A stretch of DNA of 64,000 bases from RGIG6919 sp045531905 (GCA_045531905.1 JAZSEY010000021.1:44956-108955); one strand, 5' to 3'. Positions 42,343-51,226 are shown, counted from the stretch's first letter. Program-made: numbers and translations. The notes: generated by a model from the letters alone, not told the origin.

Positions 42343-42779
42343 TGTTAATGCCAAAGAGAGTTAAGCGTCGTAAGCAGTTCAGAGGTACTATGACTGGTAA
42401 GGCGTTAAGAGGTAATAAAATTACAAATGGCGAATATGGTATCGTTGCTATGGAACCGGCTTGGATTAAGTCAAACCAGATTGAGGCAGCCCGTATCGCT
42501 ATGACACGTTACATTAAGCGTGGTGGTAAAGTTTGGATTAAGATTTTCCCTGATAAGCCAGTTACAGCTAAGCCAGCTGAAACTCGTATGGGTTCTGGTA
42601 AGGGAACATTAGAATATTGGGTAGCAGTAGTTAAGCCGGGTCGTGTAATGTTCGAGATCGCTGGTGTATCTGAAGAGGTTGCCAGAGAAGCGTTACGTCT
42701 TGCTACACACAAGTTACCAGTTAAGTGTAAAATCGTATCTCGTGCAGATTTAGAGGGAGGTGCTGGCAGTGAAAACTAA
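42342..42779 (+). CDS. rplP: Ribosomal protein L16
   Basis: 145 residues with MLMPKRVKRRKQFRGTMTGKA and MGSGKGTLEYWVAVVKPGRVMFE. L16 shapes the tRNA binding sites of the 50S subunit. Start at 42342; a second ATG two codons on is less usual. Overlaps rpmC by ten bases. Confidence 0.98.
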   Translation: MLMPKRVKRRKQFRGTMTGKALRGNKITNGEYGIVAMEPAWIKSNQIEAARIAMTRYIKRGGKVWIKIFPDKPVTAKPAETRMGSGKGTLEYWVAVVKPGRVMFEIAGVSEEVAREALRLATHKLPVKCKIVSRADLEGGAGSEN

Positions 42780-42972
42780 GGATTTCATGAAAGATTTGAG
42801 AACAAAGTCTGTTGAAGAATTAAATAGCGAGTTAGTAGCTGCTAAGAAGGAATTATTTAACTTAAGATTCCAGAACGCTACTAATCAGTTAGAGAATACA
42901 AGCAGAATTAAGGAAGTTAGAAAGAATATTGCTAGAATTCAGTCAATCATGGCTGAGAAGGCTAATGCATAG
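42769..42972 (+). CDS. rpmC: Ribosomal protein L29
   Basis: 67 residues, two-helix protein (MKTKDFMKDLRTKSVEELNS; FNLRFQNATNQLENTSRI). GTG 42769 is chosen because GGGAGGTG lies seven bases ahead; the earlier GTG at 42760 is part of that site. It overlaps the end of rplP. Confidence 0.96.
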   Translation: MKTKDFMKDLRTKSVEELNSELVAAKKELFNLRFQNATNQLENTSRIKEVRKNIARIQSIMAEKANA

Positions 42973-42995
42973 TTCTCTTGGAAGGAGGAATTATT

Positions 42996-43250
42996 GTGGA
43001 GAGAAATCTTAGAAAGACACGTGTGGGTATTGTCACAAGTGATAAGATGGACAAAACTATAGTTGTTGCAATCAAGGATAACGTTAAGCATCCTCTGTAC
43101 GGCAAGATCGTAAAGAGAACTTACAAGTTAAAGGCTCATGATGAGAAGAATGAGTGCAACATCGGTGATAGAGTAAAAGTTATGGAGACAAGACCATTAT
43201 CAAAGGATAAGAGATGGAGACTTGTTGAGATTATTGAGAAAGCTAAATAA
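42996..43250 (+). CDS. rpsQ: Ribosomal protein S17
   Basis: 84 residues; ERNLRKTRVGIVTSDKMDKTIVV and VKRTYKLKAHDEKNECNIGD are typical OB-fold S17 sequence. The GTG start at 42996 follows AAGGAGGAATTATT; an upstream TTG in frame would precede that site. Confidence 0.97.
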   Translation: MERNLRKTRVGIVTSDKMDKTIVVAIKDNVKHPLYGKIVKRTYKLKAHDEKNECNIGDRVKVMETRPLSKDKRWRLVEIIEKAK

Positions 43251-43265
43251 GGAGGCAAAGCAATC

Positions 43266-43634
43266 ATGGTTCAACAGGAAACAAGACTTAAGGTCGCTGA
43301 TAATACCGGAGCAAAAGAATTACTTTGCATCCGTGTTTTAGGCGGTTCTACAAGAAGATATGCGAACATTGGTGACATCATCGTTGCTTCAGTTAAAGAT
43401 GCAACACCAGGCGGTGTTGTAAAGAAGGGTGACGTTGTTAAGGCTGTAGTTGTTCGTTCAGTAAAGGGTGCTCGTCGTAAGGACGGCTCTTATATCAAGT
43501 TCGATGAGAATGCTGCTGTAATTATTAAGGATGATATGAATCCTAGAGGAACTCGTATTTTTGGACCAGTAGCAAGAGAGCTGAGAGATAAGAAGTTTAT
43601 GAAGATCGTTTCATTAGCTCCAGAAGTTTTATAA
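43266..43634 (+). CDS. rplN: Ribosomal protein L14
   Basis: 122 residues, starting MVQQETRLKVADNTGAKELLCIRVLGG. It forms an intersubunit bridge and binds the silencing factor RsfS in other bacteria. Full length, 13 bases after rpsQ. Confidence 0.98.
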   Translation: MVQQETRLKVADNTGAKELLCIRVLGGSTRRYANIGDIIVASVKDATPGGVVKKGDVVKAVVVRSVKGARRKDGSYIKFDENAAVIIKDDMNPRGTRIFGPVARELRDKKFMKIVSLAPEVL

Positions 43635-43647
43635 GGAGGTGTCGACT

Positions 43648-43965
43648 GTGTCAACAATGAAGATTAAGAAAGATGACTTAGTTAAGGTCATCGCCGGTAA
43701 GGATAAAGGCAAAGAAGGCAAGGTATTATCTGTAGACGTGAAGAACCACACTGTATTAGTTGAAGGTGTAAACATGGTATTCAGACATACAAAGCCAAAC
43801 ATGCAGAATCAGCAGGGCGGTATCATCGAGAAGGAAGCTCCAATCGACATTTCTAACGTAATGTACCTTTACAAGGGTAAGCCTGTTAGAGTAGGCTTCC
43901 AGGGTGAGAAGAAGGACAAGGTTCGTGTTGCCAAAGTAAACGGCAAGTTAGAGAAGATTGATTAG
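43648..43965 (+). CDS. rplX: Ribosomal protein L24
   Basis: 105 residues with a KOW motif (DLVKVIAGKDKGKEGKVLSVD). GTG 43648 is favoured because AAGGAGGTG ends six bases earlier; ATG 43657 is a second possibility giving the common MKIKK start. Assembly-initiating 50S protein. Confidence 0.95.
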   Translation: MSTMKIKKDDLVKVIAGKDKGKEGKVLSVDVKNHTVLVEGVNMVFRHTKPNMQNQQGGIIEKEAPIDISNVMYLYKGKPVRVGFQGEKKDKVRVAKVNGKLEKID

Positions 43966-43985
43966 TGAGAGAGGAGGTCGCCAAG

Positions 43986-44525
43986 TTGAGTAGATTAAAG
44001 GATCAGTATAACAGCGAAATCGTAGCTGCTATGACTAAGAAATTTGGATATAAAAACGTAATGCAGGTACCAAAGATCGAGAAGATCGTTATTAACATGG
44101 GTGTTGGTGAAGCCAAGGATAACGCTAAGGTTTTGGATGCTGCAGTTAAGGATCTTGAGACAATCACAGGTCAGAAGGCTGTATTAACACGTGCTAAGAA
44201 TTCAGTGGCTAACTTCAAGATTAGAGAGGGTATGCCAATCGGATGTAAGGTTACTTTAAGAGGCGAGAGAATGTATGAGTTCGCTGATCGTCTTATCAAC
44301 CTTGCTTTACCTCGAGTACGTGACTTTAGAGGTGTTAACCCTAACGCTTTCGACGGAAGAGGTAACTATGCTTTAGGTATTAAAGAGCAGATCATCTTCC
44401 CTGAGATTGAGTACGACAAGATTGACAAGGTAAGAGGTATGGATATCATTTTCGTAACTACTGCCGAGACAGATGAGGAAGCTCGTGAGCTCTTAACTCA
44501 GTTCGGTATGCCATTTAAGAAATAA
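43986..44525 (+). CDS. rplE: Ribosomal protein L5
   Basis: 179 residues with VMQVPKIEKIVINMGVGEAKDN and GRGNYALGIKEQIIFPEIEYDKID. It carries the 5S rRNA contact. Start is the TTG at 43986 behind GAGAGGAGG, which gives the usual length; the open frame upstream to 43965 includes the binding site itself. Confidence 0.94.
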   Translation: MSRLKDQYNSEIVAAMTKKFGYKNVMQVPKIEKIVINMGVGEAKDNAKVLDAAVKDLETITGQKAVLTRAKNSVANFKIREGMPIGCKVTLRGERMYEFADRLINLALPRVRDFRGVNPNAFDGRGNYALGIKEQIIFPEIEYDKIDKVRGMDIIFVTTAETDEEARELLTQFGMPFKK

Positions 44526-44539
44526 TAGGAGGGTTTTCC

Positions 44540-44725
44540 ATGGCTAAAAAAGCAATGGTGTTGAAACAGCAGAAGAAGCAGAAGTTTTCAACCAGAGAAT
44601 ATAGTCGTTGTAAAATTTGTGGACGTCCACATGCATACTTGAGAAAATACGGAATTTGCAGAATTTGCTTCCGTGAGTTAGCATACAAGGGACAGATTCC
44701 AGGCGTTAAGAAGTCAAGCTGGTAG
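44540..44725 (+). CDS. rpsZ: Ribosomal protein S14, zinc-binding type
   Basis: 61 residues of the short C+ type: CKICGRPH and CRICFREL supply four Cys for zinc. This form is typical of Gram-positive bacteria; a zinc-free paralogue elsewhere would be used when zinc is scarce, but none is in the window. Confidence 0.98.
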   Translation: MAKKAMVLKQQKKQKFSTREYSRCKICGRPHAYLRKYGICRICFRELAYKGQIPGVKKSSW

Positions 44726-44749
44726 AATTTAGGAAGGAGGATATTCACA

Positions 44750-45151
44750 ATGACAATGAGCGATCCAATTGCAGATATGCTTACAAGAATTCGTAATGCA
44801 AATACAGCAAAACATGATACAGTAGATATCCCAGCTTCTAAGATGAAGATTGCTATTGCAAACATCCTTTTAAACGAGGGTTATGTAAAGGCTGTTGACA
44901 TCGTAGAGGATGGCGATTTTAAGACAATCCGTATTACATTAAAGTACGGTAAGGATAAGAACGAGAAGATTATTACTGGTATTAAGAGAATTTCTAAGCC
45001 AGGTCTTCGTATTTACGCTGACGTTGAGAACCTTCCAAAGGTTTTAAACGGTTTAGGTGTAGCTATCATTTCAACAAACAAGGGTGTATTAACAGATAAG
45101 GAAGCAAGAAAGGCTAACGTAGGTGGCGAGGTTCTTGCATTCATCTGGTAA
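44750..45151 (+). CDS. rpsH: Ribosomal protein S8
   Basis: 133 residues; MSDPIADMLTRIRNANTAKHDTV and the C-terminal GLGVAIISTNKGVLTDKEARKANVGGE are diagnostic. In Escherichia S8 is the translational repressor of this spc operon by binding near rplE; no matching site is obvious here. Confidence 0.98.
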   Translation: MTMSDPIADMLTRIRNANTAKHDTVDIPASKMKIAIANILLNEGYVKAVDIVEDGDFKTIRITLKYGKDKNEKIITGIKRISKPGLRIYADVENLPKVLNGLGVAIISTNKGVLTDKEARKANVGGEVLAFIW

Positions 45152-45190
45152 GATGCACAGTATTTAAGAATATTTAGGAGGTAACGGCAT

Positions 45191-45730
45191 ATGTCACGTA
45201 TCGGAAGAATGCCTATCGCGGTACCAGCAGGCGTAACTGTTGATATTGCAGAAAATAATAAAGTGACTGTAAAGGGTCCAAAGGGAACATTAGAGAGAGT
45301 GTTGCCTGCAGAGATGGACATTAAGTTAGAAGGCGATGAAATCATCGTTACAAGACCAAATGACTTAAAGAAGATGAAGTCATTACATGGTTTAACAAGA
45401 ACATTGGTTAACAACATGGTAGTAGGTGTTACTGCTGGCTACGAGAAGAAGCTTGAAGTAAACGGTGTTGGTTACAAGGTTCAGAAGCAGGGAAAGAAGT
45501 TAGTTCTTTCTTTAGGTTTTTCACATCCAGTAGAGATGGAAGATCCAGAAGGTGTAGAATCAGTAGTTGAAGGTAACAACATTACTGTTAAAGGTATAGA
45601 TAAAGAAAAAGTTGGCCAATACGCAGCTGAAATCAGAGATAAGAGAAGACCTGAGCCATACAAGGGTAAAGGTATTAAGTATGCTGATGAAGTTATCAGA
45701 CGTAAGGTTGGTAAGACTGGTAAGAAATAA
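45191..45730 (+). CDS. rplF: Ribosomal protein L6
   Basis: 179 residues with MSRIGRMPIAVPAGV and RRPEPYKGKGIKYADEVIRRKVGKTGKK. Two repeated domains near the sarcin-ricin loop. Full length, with AGGAGG at 45176-45181. Confidence 0.98.
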   Translation: MSRIGRMPIAVPAGVTVDIAENNKVTVKGPKGTLERVLPAEMDIKLEGDEIIVTRPNDLKKMKSLHGLTRTLVNNMVVGVTAGYEKKLEVNGVGYKVQKQGKKLVLSLGFSHPVEMEDPEGVESVVEGNNITVKGIDKEKVGQYAAEIRDKRRPEPYKGKGIKYADEVIRRKVGKTGKK

Positions 45731-45747
45731 TTAAAGGAGTGAATAAG

Positions 45748-46116
45748 ATGATTAAGAAAGAGTCAAGAAGTGAAGTACGTGCGAAGAAGCATTTAAGAAT
45801 TCGTAATCGTTTTAGCGGCACTGCTGAGAGACCTCGTTTAGCTGTTTTCAGAAGTAATAATCATATGTACGCTCAGATTATTGATGATACAGTTGGTAAT
45901 ACTTTAGTGTCTGCTTCTACAGTACAGAAGGAAGTTAATGCTGATTTAGATAAGACTAATAACGTTGAGGCTGCAAGCCATTTAGGTACAGTAATTGCAA
46001 AGAAGGCTTTGGAAAAGGGTATCACAACTGTTGTTTTCGATAGAGGCGGTTTTATCTATCAGGGTAAGATTAAGGCGTTAGCAGATGCAGCTCGTGAAGC
46101 TGGTCTCGAATTCTAA
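45748..46116 (+). CDS. rplR: Ribosomal protein L18
   Basis: 122 residues; RIRNRFSGTAERPRLAVFRSNNHMYAQIIDD identifies L18, a 5S rRNA binder. Start ATG 45748 sits nine bases after AAAGGAG; the GTG at 45739 would be too close. Confidence 0.97.
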   Translation: MIKKESRSEVRAKKHLRIRNRFSGTAERPRLAVFRSNNHMYAQIIDDTVGNTLVSASTVQKEVNADLDKTNNVEAASHLGTVIAKKALEKGITTVVFDRGGFIYQGKIKALADAAREAGLEF

Positions 46117-46135
46117 TAAGGAGGAAAAACAACAT

Positions 46136-46645
46136 ATGAAGCATACAATTATTGATCCAAGTCAGTTGGAATTACAAGATACCATCGTAACAATCAAGCG
46201 TGTAACAAAGGTTGTTAAAGGTGGACGTAATATGAGATTTGCTGCACTTGTCGTTGTAGGTGACAAGAATGGTCATGTTGGTGTTGGTCTTGGTAAGGCT
46301 GCTGAAGTTCCAGAAGCTATCCGTAAGGCTAAAGAGGATGCTACAAAGAAGCTTGTAGCGGTTCCAATCAATGAGAATGGCAGTATTCCTCATGACTACA
46401 CTGGTAAATTCGGTAGTGCAACAGTATTAATGAAGACATCTCCAGAAGGTACTGGTATCATCGCAGGTGGTCCTGCCCGTGCCGTACTTGAGCTTGCTGG
46501 ATATAAGAATATCCGTACAAAGTCTTTAGGTTCAAACAATAAGCAGAACGTAGTATTAGCTACAATCGAAGGTCTTACAAGCATTAAGACTCCAGAAGAG
46601 GTTGCTAAGCTTCGTGGCAAGTCTGTTGCAGAGATCCTAGGCTAA
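46136..46645 (+). CDS. rpsE: Ribosomal protein S5
   Basis: 169 residues; LQDTIVTIKRVTKVVKGGRNMRFAALVVVGD and ALVPINENGS-like VAVPINENGSIPH are typical. S5 helps decoding accuracy. ATG 46136 after AAGGAGG is chosen; the frame is open back into rplR but those residues do not belong to S5. Confidence 0.97.
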   Translation: MKHTIIDPSQLELQDTIVTIKRVTKVVKGGRNMRFAALVVVGDKNGHVGVGLGKAAEVPEAIRKAKEDATKKLVAVPINENGSIPHDYTGKFGSATVLMKTSPEGTGIIAGGPARAVLELAGYKNIRTKSLGSNNKQNVVLATIEGLTSIKTPEEVAKLRGKSVAEILG

Positions 46646-46659
46646 GGAGGGAAATAAAA

Positions 46660-46842
46660 ATGGCAGATAAAGTAAAGGTTACATTAGTAAAGTCTACTAT
46701 CGGTGCTATTCCAAAGCATAAGGCTACAGTTGCTGCATTAGGTCTCAAGAAGTTAAACAAGTCTGTTGAGCTTCCTAACAATGCTGCAACACAGGGTATG
46801 GTACAGCAGGTTAGACATTTGGTTAAGGTAGAAGAGATTTAA
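46660..46842 (+). CDS. rpmD: Ribosomal protein L30
   Basis: 60 residues, short bacterial L30: VKVTLVKSTIGAIPKHKATVAALGL. Complete, 14 bases after rpsE. Confidence 0.97.
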   Translation: MADKVKVTLVKSTIGAIPKHKATVAALGLKKLNKSVELPNNAATQGMVQQVRHLVKVEEI

Positions 46843-46865
46843 TTTAGACAAGGAGGTGTTAGGTC

Positions 46866-47306
46866 ATGGATTTATCAACATTAAAGCCTGCAGAGGGTTC
46901 TAAGCATAGCGATAATTTCAGAAAAGGCCGTGGACACGGATCAGGAAATGGTAAGACTGCTGGTAAGGGTCACAAGGGTCAGAAGGCTCGTTCAGGTGCA
47001 CCTAGACCAGGTTTCGAAGGCGGTCAGATGCCTTTATACAGAAGAATACCAAAGAGAGGTTTCAAGTGTAGAAACTCTAAGGATATCGTAGCTATCAATC
47101 TTTCAGCTCTTGAGAAGTTTGAGAATGGTGCTGAGGTATCAGTAGCAACTTTGGTTGAAGCTGGTGTTATTAGCAATCCTAGGGATGGCGTTAAGATTCT
47201 GGGAAATGGAGAATTAACTAAGAAGCTTACCGTAAAGGCAAATGCATTCAGTGCATCAGCTAAAGAAAAAATCGAGGCTCTTGGTGGAAATGCTGAGGTG
47301 ATCTAG
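46866..47306 (+). CDS. rplO: Ribosomal protein L15
   Basis: 146 residues; the Gly/Lys-rich RGHGSGNGKTAGKGHKGQKAR segment and GFEGGQMPLYRRIPKRGF are diagnostic. Its stop is one base before the secY start, so secretion-channel synthesis is tied to ribosome production. Confidence 0.98.
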   Translation: MDLSTLKPAEGSKHSDNFRKGRGHGSGNGKTAGKGHKGQKARSGAPRPGFEGGQMPLYRRIPKRGFKCRNSKDIVAINLSALEKFENGAEVSVATLVEAGVISNPRDGVKILGNGELTKKLTVKANAFSASAKEKIEALGGNAEVI

Positions 47307-47307
47307 T

Positions 47308-48621
47308 ATGTTTAAGACATTTTTCAATGCACTTAAAGTTAAGGACATTAGAAAAAAATTACTGTTTACATTCTGGATTATGATTATTGTTCGTATTGGT
47401 TGTCAGATTCCTGCACCAGGCATTGATAGTGCTGCGGTGCAGACTTTCCTGACCAGTACATTGGGTGATTCATTTAGCTTTTTGAATTCAATCACTGGTG
47501 GTTCGTTCTCTAACATGTCAATTTTTGCATTGAACGTAACACCATACATTACTTCATCCATTATTATGCAGTTGTTAACAATTGCGATTCCTGCATTAGA
47601 GGAAATGCATAAGGATGGCGAAGATGGTCGTAAGAAGATTCAGAAGATTACAAGATATTTAACTGTAGCACTCGCTATGTTAGAGGCGACAGGTCTTGTT
47701 ATCGGTTTTAGTCGTGAGGGATTATTAACTTCAAACAGCTTCTTCACATGCTTTGTTATCGTTGTTGTATTGGCAGCAGGTGCATGTGCAGTAATGTGGT
47801 TGGGTGAAAGAATTTCTGAGCGTGGTATCGGTAACGGTATCTCGATTGTGTTGTTAATCAACATTGTTTCCAGAATGCCAAGTGATATTTCAAACCTTTA
47901 TGTACAGTTTGTACAGGGTAAGGAAATAGTAAAGGCAGTTGCGGCAGCTTTGATTATCATCTTTGTTATTGTAGTAACTACTATGTTAGTAATCGTACTT
48001 CAGGGTGCTGAACGTAAGATTCCAGTACAGTATGCAAAGAAGACACAGGGACGTAGAATGGTTGGCGGACAGGCAACATACATCCCTATCAAAGTAAATA
48101 CAGCAAATGTTATCCCAATTATTTTTGCAGGATCTCTGTTATCAGTTCCATCAATTATAGTGAACCTGTTTAATATTCAGACAAATGATTTTTGGTCGAA
48201 GGTATTGATTGGTATGAACCAGAATTACTGGTTTAACCCTTCATATCCATATGCATACATTGGTTTGGTTGTTTACCTTTTACTTGTTATTATGTTTGCT
48301 TATTTTTATACATCGATTACATTCAATCCGATGGAGATTGCAAACAACATGAAGAAGAGTGGTGGTTTTATTCCTGGTATCAGACCTGGTAAGCCAACAC
48401 AGGATTACTTAAATAAGATTCTTAACTATGTCGTATTTATCGGCGTATGTGGTTTGATTATTATTGCCGTGATTCCAATGTTCTTCAACGGTAGATTTGG
48501 TGCAAATGTTTCCTTTGGTGGAACATCCCTCATCATTATTGCCGGTGTTATCATTGAGACAGTAAAACAGATTGAATCTATGATGTTAGTTCGCCATTAT
48601 TCAGGCTTTTTAAATGATTAA
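47308..48621 (+). CDS. secY: Protein translocase subunit SecY
   Basis: 437 residues, ten membrane helices; IPAPGIDSAAV, YITSSIIMQLLTIAIPALE, the ERGIGNGISIVLLINI loop and the IPVQYAKK motif before helix 7 are standard. SecY is the central channel of the SecYEG translocon in the cell membrane. Start ATG 47308 directly follows rplO. Confidence 0.98.
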   Translation: MFKTFFNALKVKDIRKKLLFTFWIMIIVRIGCQIPAPGIDSAAVQTFLTSTLGDSFSFLNSITGGSFSNMSIFALNVTPYITSSIIMQLLTIAIPALEEMHKDGEDGRKKIQKITRYLTVALAMLEATGLVIGFSREGLLTSNSFFTCFVIVVVLAAGACAVMWLGERISERGIGNGISIVLLINIVSRMPSDISNLYVQFVQGKEIVKAVAAALIIIFVIVVTTMLVIVLQGAERKIPVQYAKKTQGRRMVGGQATYIPIKVNTANVIPIIFAGSLLSVPSIIVNLFNIQTNDFWSKVLIGMNQNYWFNPSYPYAYIGLVVYLLLVIMFAYFYTSITFNPMEIANNMKKSGGFIPGIRPGKPTQDYLNKILNYVVFIGVCGLIIIAVIPMFFNGRFGANVSFGGTSLIIIAGVIIETVKQIESMMLVRHYSGFLND

Positions 48622-48628
48622 TAACGAT

Positions 48629-48654
48629 TAAGCTGTAGATTTTTCTACAGCTTA
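48629..48654 (+). promoter_or_regulatory. Hairpin between secY and adk
   Basis: Perfect 11-base stem TAAGCTGTAGA/TCTACAGCTTA with loop TTTT. The following bases are not a T run, so it is more likely an attenuator or RNA-processing site than a full terminator. Confidence 0.5.
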
Positions 48655-48709
48655 TTCGTGTCTAAGGAAAAATGTAGAATGTATTATAACAGTACGGAGG
48701 TTATTGAGT

Positions 48710-49354
48710 ATGAAGATTATTATGTTAGGTGCACCTGGTGCAGGTAAGGGAACTCAGGCAAAAATGATCGCAGAGAAGTATGGAATTCCACACATCTCAA
48801 CAGGCGATATTTTCCGTGCAAACATCAAGAATGGAACAGAGCTTGGTGCAAAGGCAAAGGAATACATGGATAAGGGACTTCTTGTTCCAGATGAATTAGT
48901 AGTAGATTTAGTAATTGACAGATTTAAGGCAGATGATTGTAAGAAGGGTTATATCTTAGATGGTTTCCCACGTACAATTCCACAGGCTGAGGCACTTGAT
49001 AAGGCATTAGAGGCAATTGGTGATAGCGTGGATTACGCAATCAACGTGGAAGTGCCAGATGAGAACATCATTAACAGAATGGGTGGCCGTCGTGCATGTG
49101 TAGGTTGTGGAGCAACATATCACATCGTATACAACCCAACTAAAGAAGAAGGCAAGTGCGACACATGTGGTGCAGAGTTAATTCTTCGTGATGACGATAA
49201 GCCAGAGACAGTTGAGAAGAGATTGAATGTTTACCATGAGCAGACACAGCCATTGATTGACTATTATAACAACAAGGGTATTATGAAAGAGGTTGATGGA
49301 ACTGTGGATATGCAGGACGTATTCCAGGCAATCATTGACATTTTAGGAGCATAA
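48710..49354 (+). CDS. adk: Adenylate kinase
   Basis: 214 residues. P-loop GAPGAGKGT at 7-15, the NMP-binding region, DGFPRTIPQAEALD, and a lid with four Cys (CVGCGATYH and CDTCG) that bind zinc as in Gram-positive adenylate kinases. It balances AMP, ADP and ATP in the cytoplasm. Start ATG 48710 after GGAGG; an in-frame TTG two codons earlier is unlikely. Confidence 0.98.
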   Translation: MKIIMLGAPGAGKGTQAKMIAEKYGIPHISTGDIFRANIKNGTELGAKAKEYMDKGLLVPDELVVDLVIDRFKADDCKKGYILDGFPRTIPQAEALDKALEAIGDSVDYAINVEVPDENIINRMGGRRACVGCGATYHIVYNPTKEEGKCDTCGAELILRDDDKPETVEKRLNVYHEQTQPLIDYYNNKGIMKEVDGTVDMQDVFQAIIDILGA

Positions 49355-49359
49355 TATAG

Positions 49360-50130
49360 ATGTCAGTTCGTGCGAAAACACAAGAAGAGATAGAATTAAT
49401 GAAAGAAGCCGGCAGAATCCTTGCAATCACCCATGAGGAGATTCGCAAGGCGTTGAAGCCGGGAATGACTACGCTTGATATTGATCGGCTTGGAGAACAG
49501 ATTATTCGTGATTTTGGATGTATACCGTCATTTTTGAATTATAATGGTTATCCGGCGTCGATATGCGTATCAGTAAATGATGAAGTGGTGCACGGCATTC
49601 CAAACGATAAACGCATCATCCAGGAAGGCGATTTAGTCAGCCTGGATGCAGGCGTTATCTACAAAGGATACCATTCTGATGCAGCGAGAAGCTATGTTGC
49701 CGGAGGTGGCAATGAAGAAGCACAACATCTCATCGATGTGACAAAACAAAGTTTTTTCGAAGGCATCAAGTTTGCAAAACCTGGTTATCGAATCAGAGAT
49801 ATTGCAAGGGGTATTCAAAGATATGCTGAAAGTCATGGTTATTCCGTTGTTCGAGATTTGGTAGGACATGGAATTGGAGCAGCATTGCACGAGGAACCTG
49901 AAGTTCCAAACTTTGTAAAAAGATTTCGAAGAGGCGAAAAACTAAAGCCGGGAATGACATTGGCAATTGAACCAATGATTAATCAAGGAGAGTACGATGT
50001 TGTTTTGTTGGATGATGACTGGACAGTAGCTACATATGATGGATGCCTATCGGCACATTATGAAAACACCATTTTGATTACAGAAGGCGAACCTATTATA
50101 TTATCCCAAGCAGACAATATTAAATTGTAG
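49360..50130 (+). CDS. map: Methionine aminopeptidase
   Basis: 256 residues, type I. Metal ligands are visible in LDAGVIYKGYHSDAARSYVAG (two Asp), GHGIGAALHEEP (His) and AIEPMINQGE (Glu), with the last Glu near YENTILITEGE. It removes the initiator Met from nascent chains. Start ATG is five bases after adk, without a strong Shine-Dalgarno, so translation is probably coupled to adk. Some codons differ from the ribosomal genes, with more rare AGA and ATA use. Confidence 0.97.
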   Translation: MSVRAKTQEEIELMKEAGRILAITHEEIRKALKPGMTTLDIDRLGEQIIRDFGCIPSFLNYNGYPASICVSVNDEVVHGIPNDKRIIQEGDLVSLDAGVIYKGYHSDAARSYVAGGGNEEAQHLIDVTKQSFFEGIKFAKPGYRIRDIARGIQRYAESHGYSVVRDLVGHGIGAALHEEPEVPNFVKRFRRGEKLKPGMTLAIEPMINQGEYDVVLLDDDWTVATYDGCLSAHYENTILITEGEPIILSQADNIKL

Positions 50131-50141
50131 GAGGAAGAGAT

Positions 50142-50360
50142 ATGTCAAAAGCAGACGTTATTGAAATAGAAGGAAAAGTAATTGAGAAGTTGCCAAATGC
50201 CATGTTCAGAGTAGAACTTGAGAACGGACATGTAGTATTGGCACACATCAGCGGTAAGCTCAGAATGAACTACATTAAAATTTTACCGGGTGATACAGTA
50301 ACTATCGAATTGTCACCATATGATTTGACAAAGGGTAGAATCATTTGGAGAGATAAATAA
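50142..50360 (+). CDS. infA: Translation initiation factor IF-1
   Basis: 72 residues, single S1-like OB fold: VIEIEGKVIEKLPNAMFRVELENGH and KLRMNYIKILPGDTVTIELSPYDLTKGRIIWRDK. Complete and of standard length. It blocks the A site during initiation. AGGAGGAAGAG precedes ATG. Confidence 0.98.
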   Translation: MSKADVIEIEGKVIEKLPNAMFRVELENGHVVLAHISGKLRMNYIKILPGDTVTIELSPYDLTKGRIIWRDK

Positions 50361-50375
50361 ATCTAAAAAATTCGC

Positions 50376-50404
50376 TTGCAATGCATTGTAATATATGGTA
50401 CAAT
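50376..50404 (+). promoter_or_regulatory. Internal promoter before rpmJ
   Basis: TTGCAA (50376-50381) and TACAAT (50399-50404) spaced 17 bases, 40 bases before the rpmJ start. It would let rpmJ and perhaps the alpha operon be read apart from spc. Confidence 0.65.
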
Positions 50405-50444
50405 GCTCTCTTGTAGCGGACTTTATTGAAAGGAGAGAATTTTA

Positions 50445-50558
50445 ATGAAGGTTAGAGCATCAGTAAAACCTATTTGCGATAAGTGCAAAGTCATTAAAAG
50501 AAAGGGTGCTATCAGAATTATCTGTGAGAACCCAAAGCACAAACAGCGTCAGGGATAA
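50445..50558 (+). CDS. rpmJ: Ribosomal protein L36
   Basis: 37 residues: MKVRASVKPICDKCKVIKRK, then IICENPKHKQRQG. C11, C14, C27 and H32 make the zinc ribbon, so it is the C+ form. It sits between infA and rpsM as in most Firmicutes. AAAGGAGAG lies upstream. Confidence 0.97.
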   Translation: MKVRASVKPICDKCKVIKRKGAIRIICENPKHKQRQG

Positions 50559-50569
50559 TTTCATATTCT

Positions 50570-50820
50570 CTCGTATTCAAGGTGTTTTGCCAAGTGGCAT
50601 AGGATGATAGCCCATCTGAAAAGGATACCTTGATTTTGTGCGTCTAACATTCTGTATTCCCAGAGTGTTATTAAATTAGAAAGCGGCTGTGGCAATTTAA
50701 TTGTCATTATTAAATAAAAGTAGAAATCGCGGAATGAATTTGCGCCGTATGCATTTCACCCCATGACTTTGTCATGCGGATACGGGCGAGTTATTTACGC
50801 AGGAAAAGAATTTTAGTGGA
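50570..50820 (+). ncRNA. Possible structured leader of rpsM
   Basis: A 270-base gap inside an otherwise tight operon. Part 1: TCAAGGT (50577-50583) pairs ACCTTGA (50627-50633) around TGCC-AAGT-GGCA (50588-50599). Part 2: CCGTAT/ATACGG (50745-50785) encloses CATGAC-TTT-GTCATG (50762-50776). The alpha operon is feedback-controlled by S4 in other bacteria, so a regulatory RNA is plausible. No match to a known riboswitch is recognised. Confidence 0.5.
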
Positions 50821-50829
50821 GGTGCAAGA

Positions 50830-51198
50830 ATGGCACGTATTTCAGGTGTTGATTTACCAAGAGAAAAGCGCGTTGAGATTGGTCTTACCTATATTTATGG
50901 TATTGGTCTTCCATCTTCTCAGCGTATTCTGAAGGATGCAAATGTTGATCCTAATACTCGTGTTAGAGACTTAACAGATGACGAGGTTCGTAGAATCAGT
51001 GAAGTTATCAACGAGACACAGACAGTTGAAGGTGATTTACGTAGAGAAATCGCATTAAACATCAAGCGTTTACAGGAGATCGGTTGCTACCGTGGTATCC
51101 GTCATAGAAAGGGACTTCCAGTTCGTGGACAGAAGACCAAGACAAACGCTAGAACTCGTAAGGGTCCAAAGAGAACAGTAGCTAATAAGAAGAAATAA
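50830..51198 (+). CDS. rpsM: Ribosomal protein S13
   Basis: 122 residues: MARISGVDLPREKRVEIGLTYIYGIG and the C-terminal RHRKGLPVRGQKTKTNARTRKG. Head protein contacting tRNA and S19. First gene of the alpha-operon part; GTGGAGG precedes ATG. Confidence 0.98.
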   Translation: MARISGVDLPREKRVEIGLTYIYGIGLPSSQRILKDANVDPNTRVRDLTDDEVRRISEVINETQTVEGDLRREIALNIKRLQEIGCYRGIRHRKGLPVRGQKTKTNARTRKGPKRTVANKKK

Positions 51199-51226
51199 TA
51201 ATAGATAAAACCAGGGAGGTTTCGTA

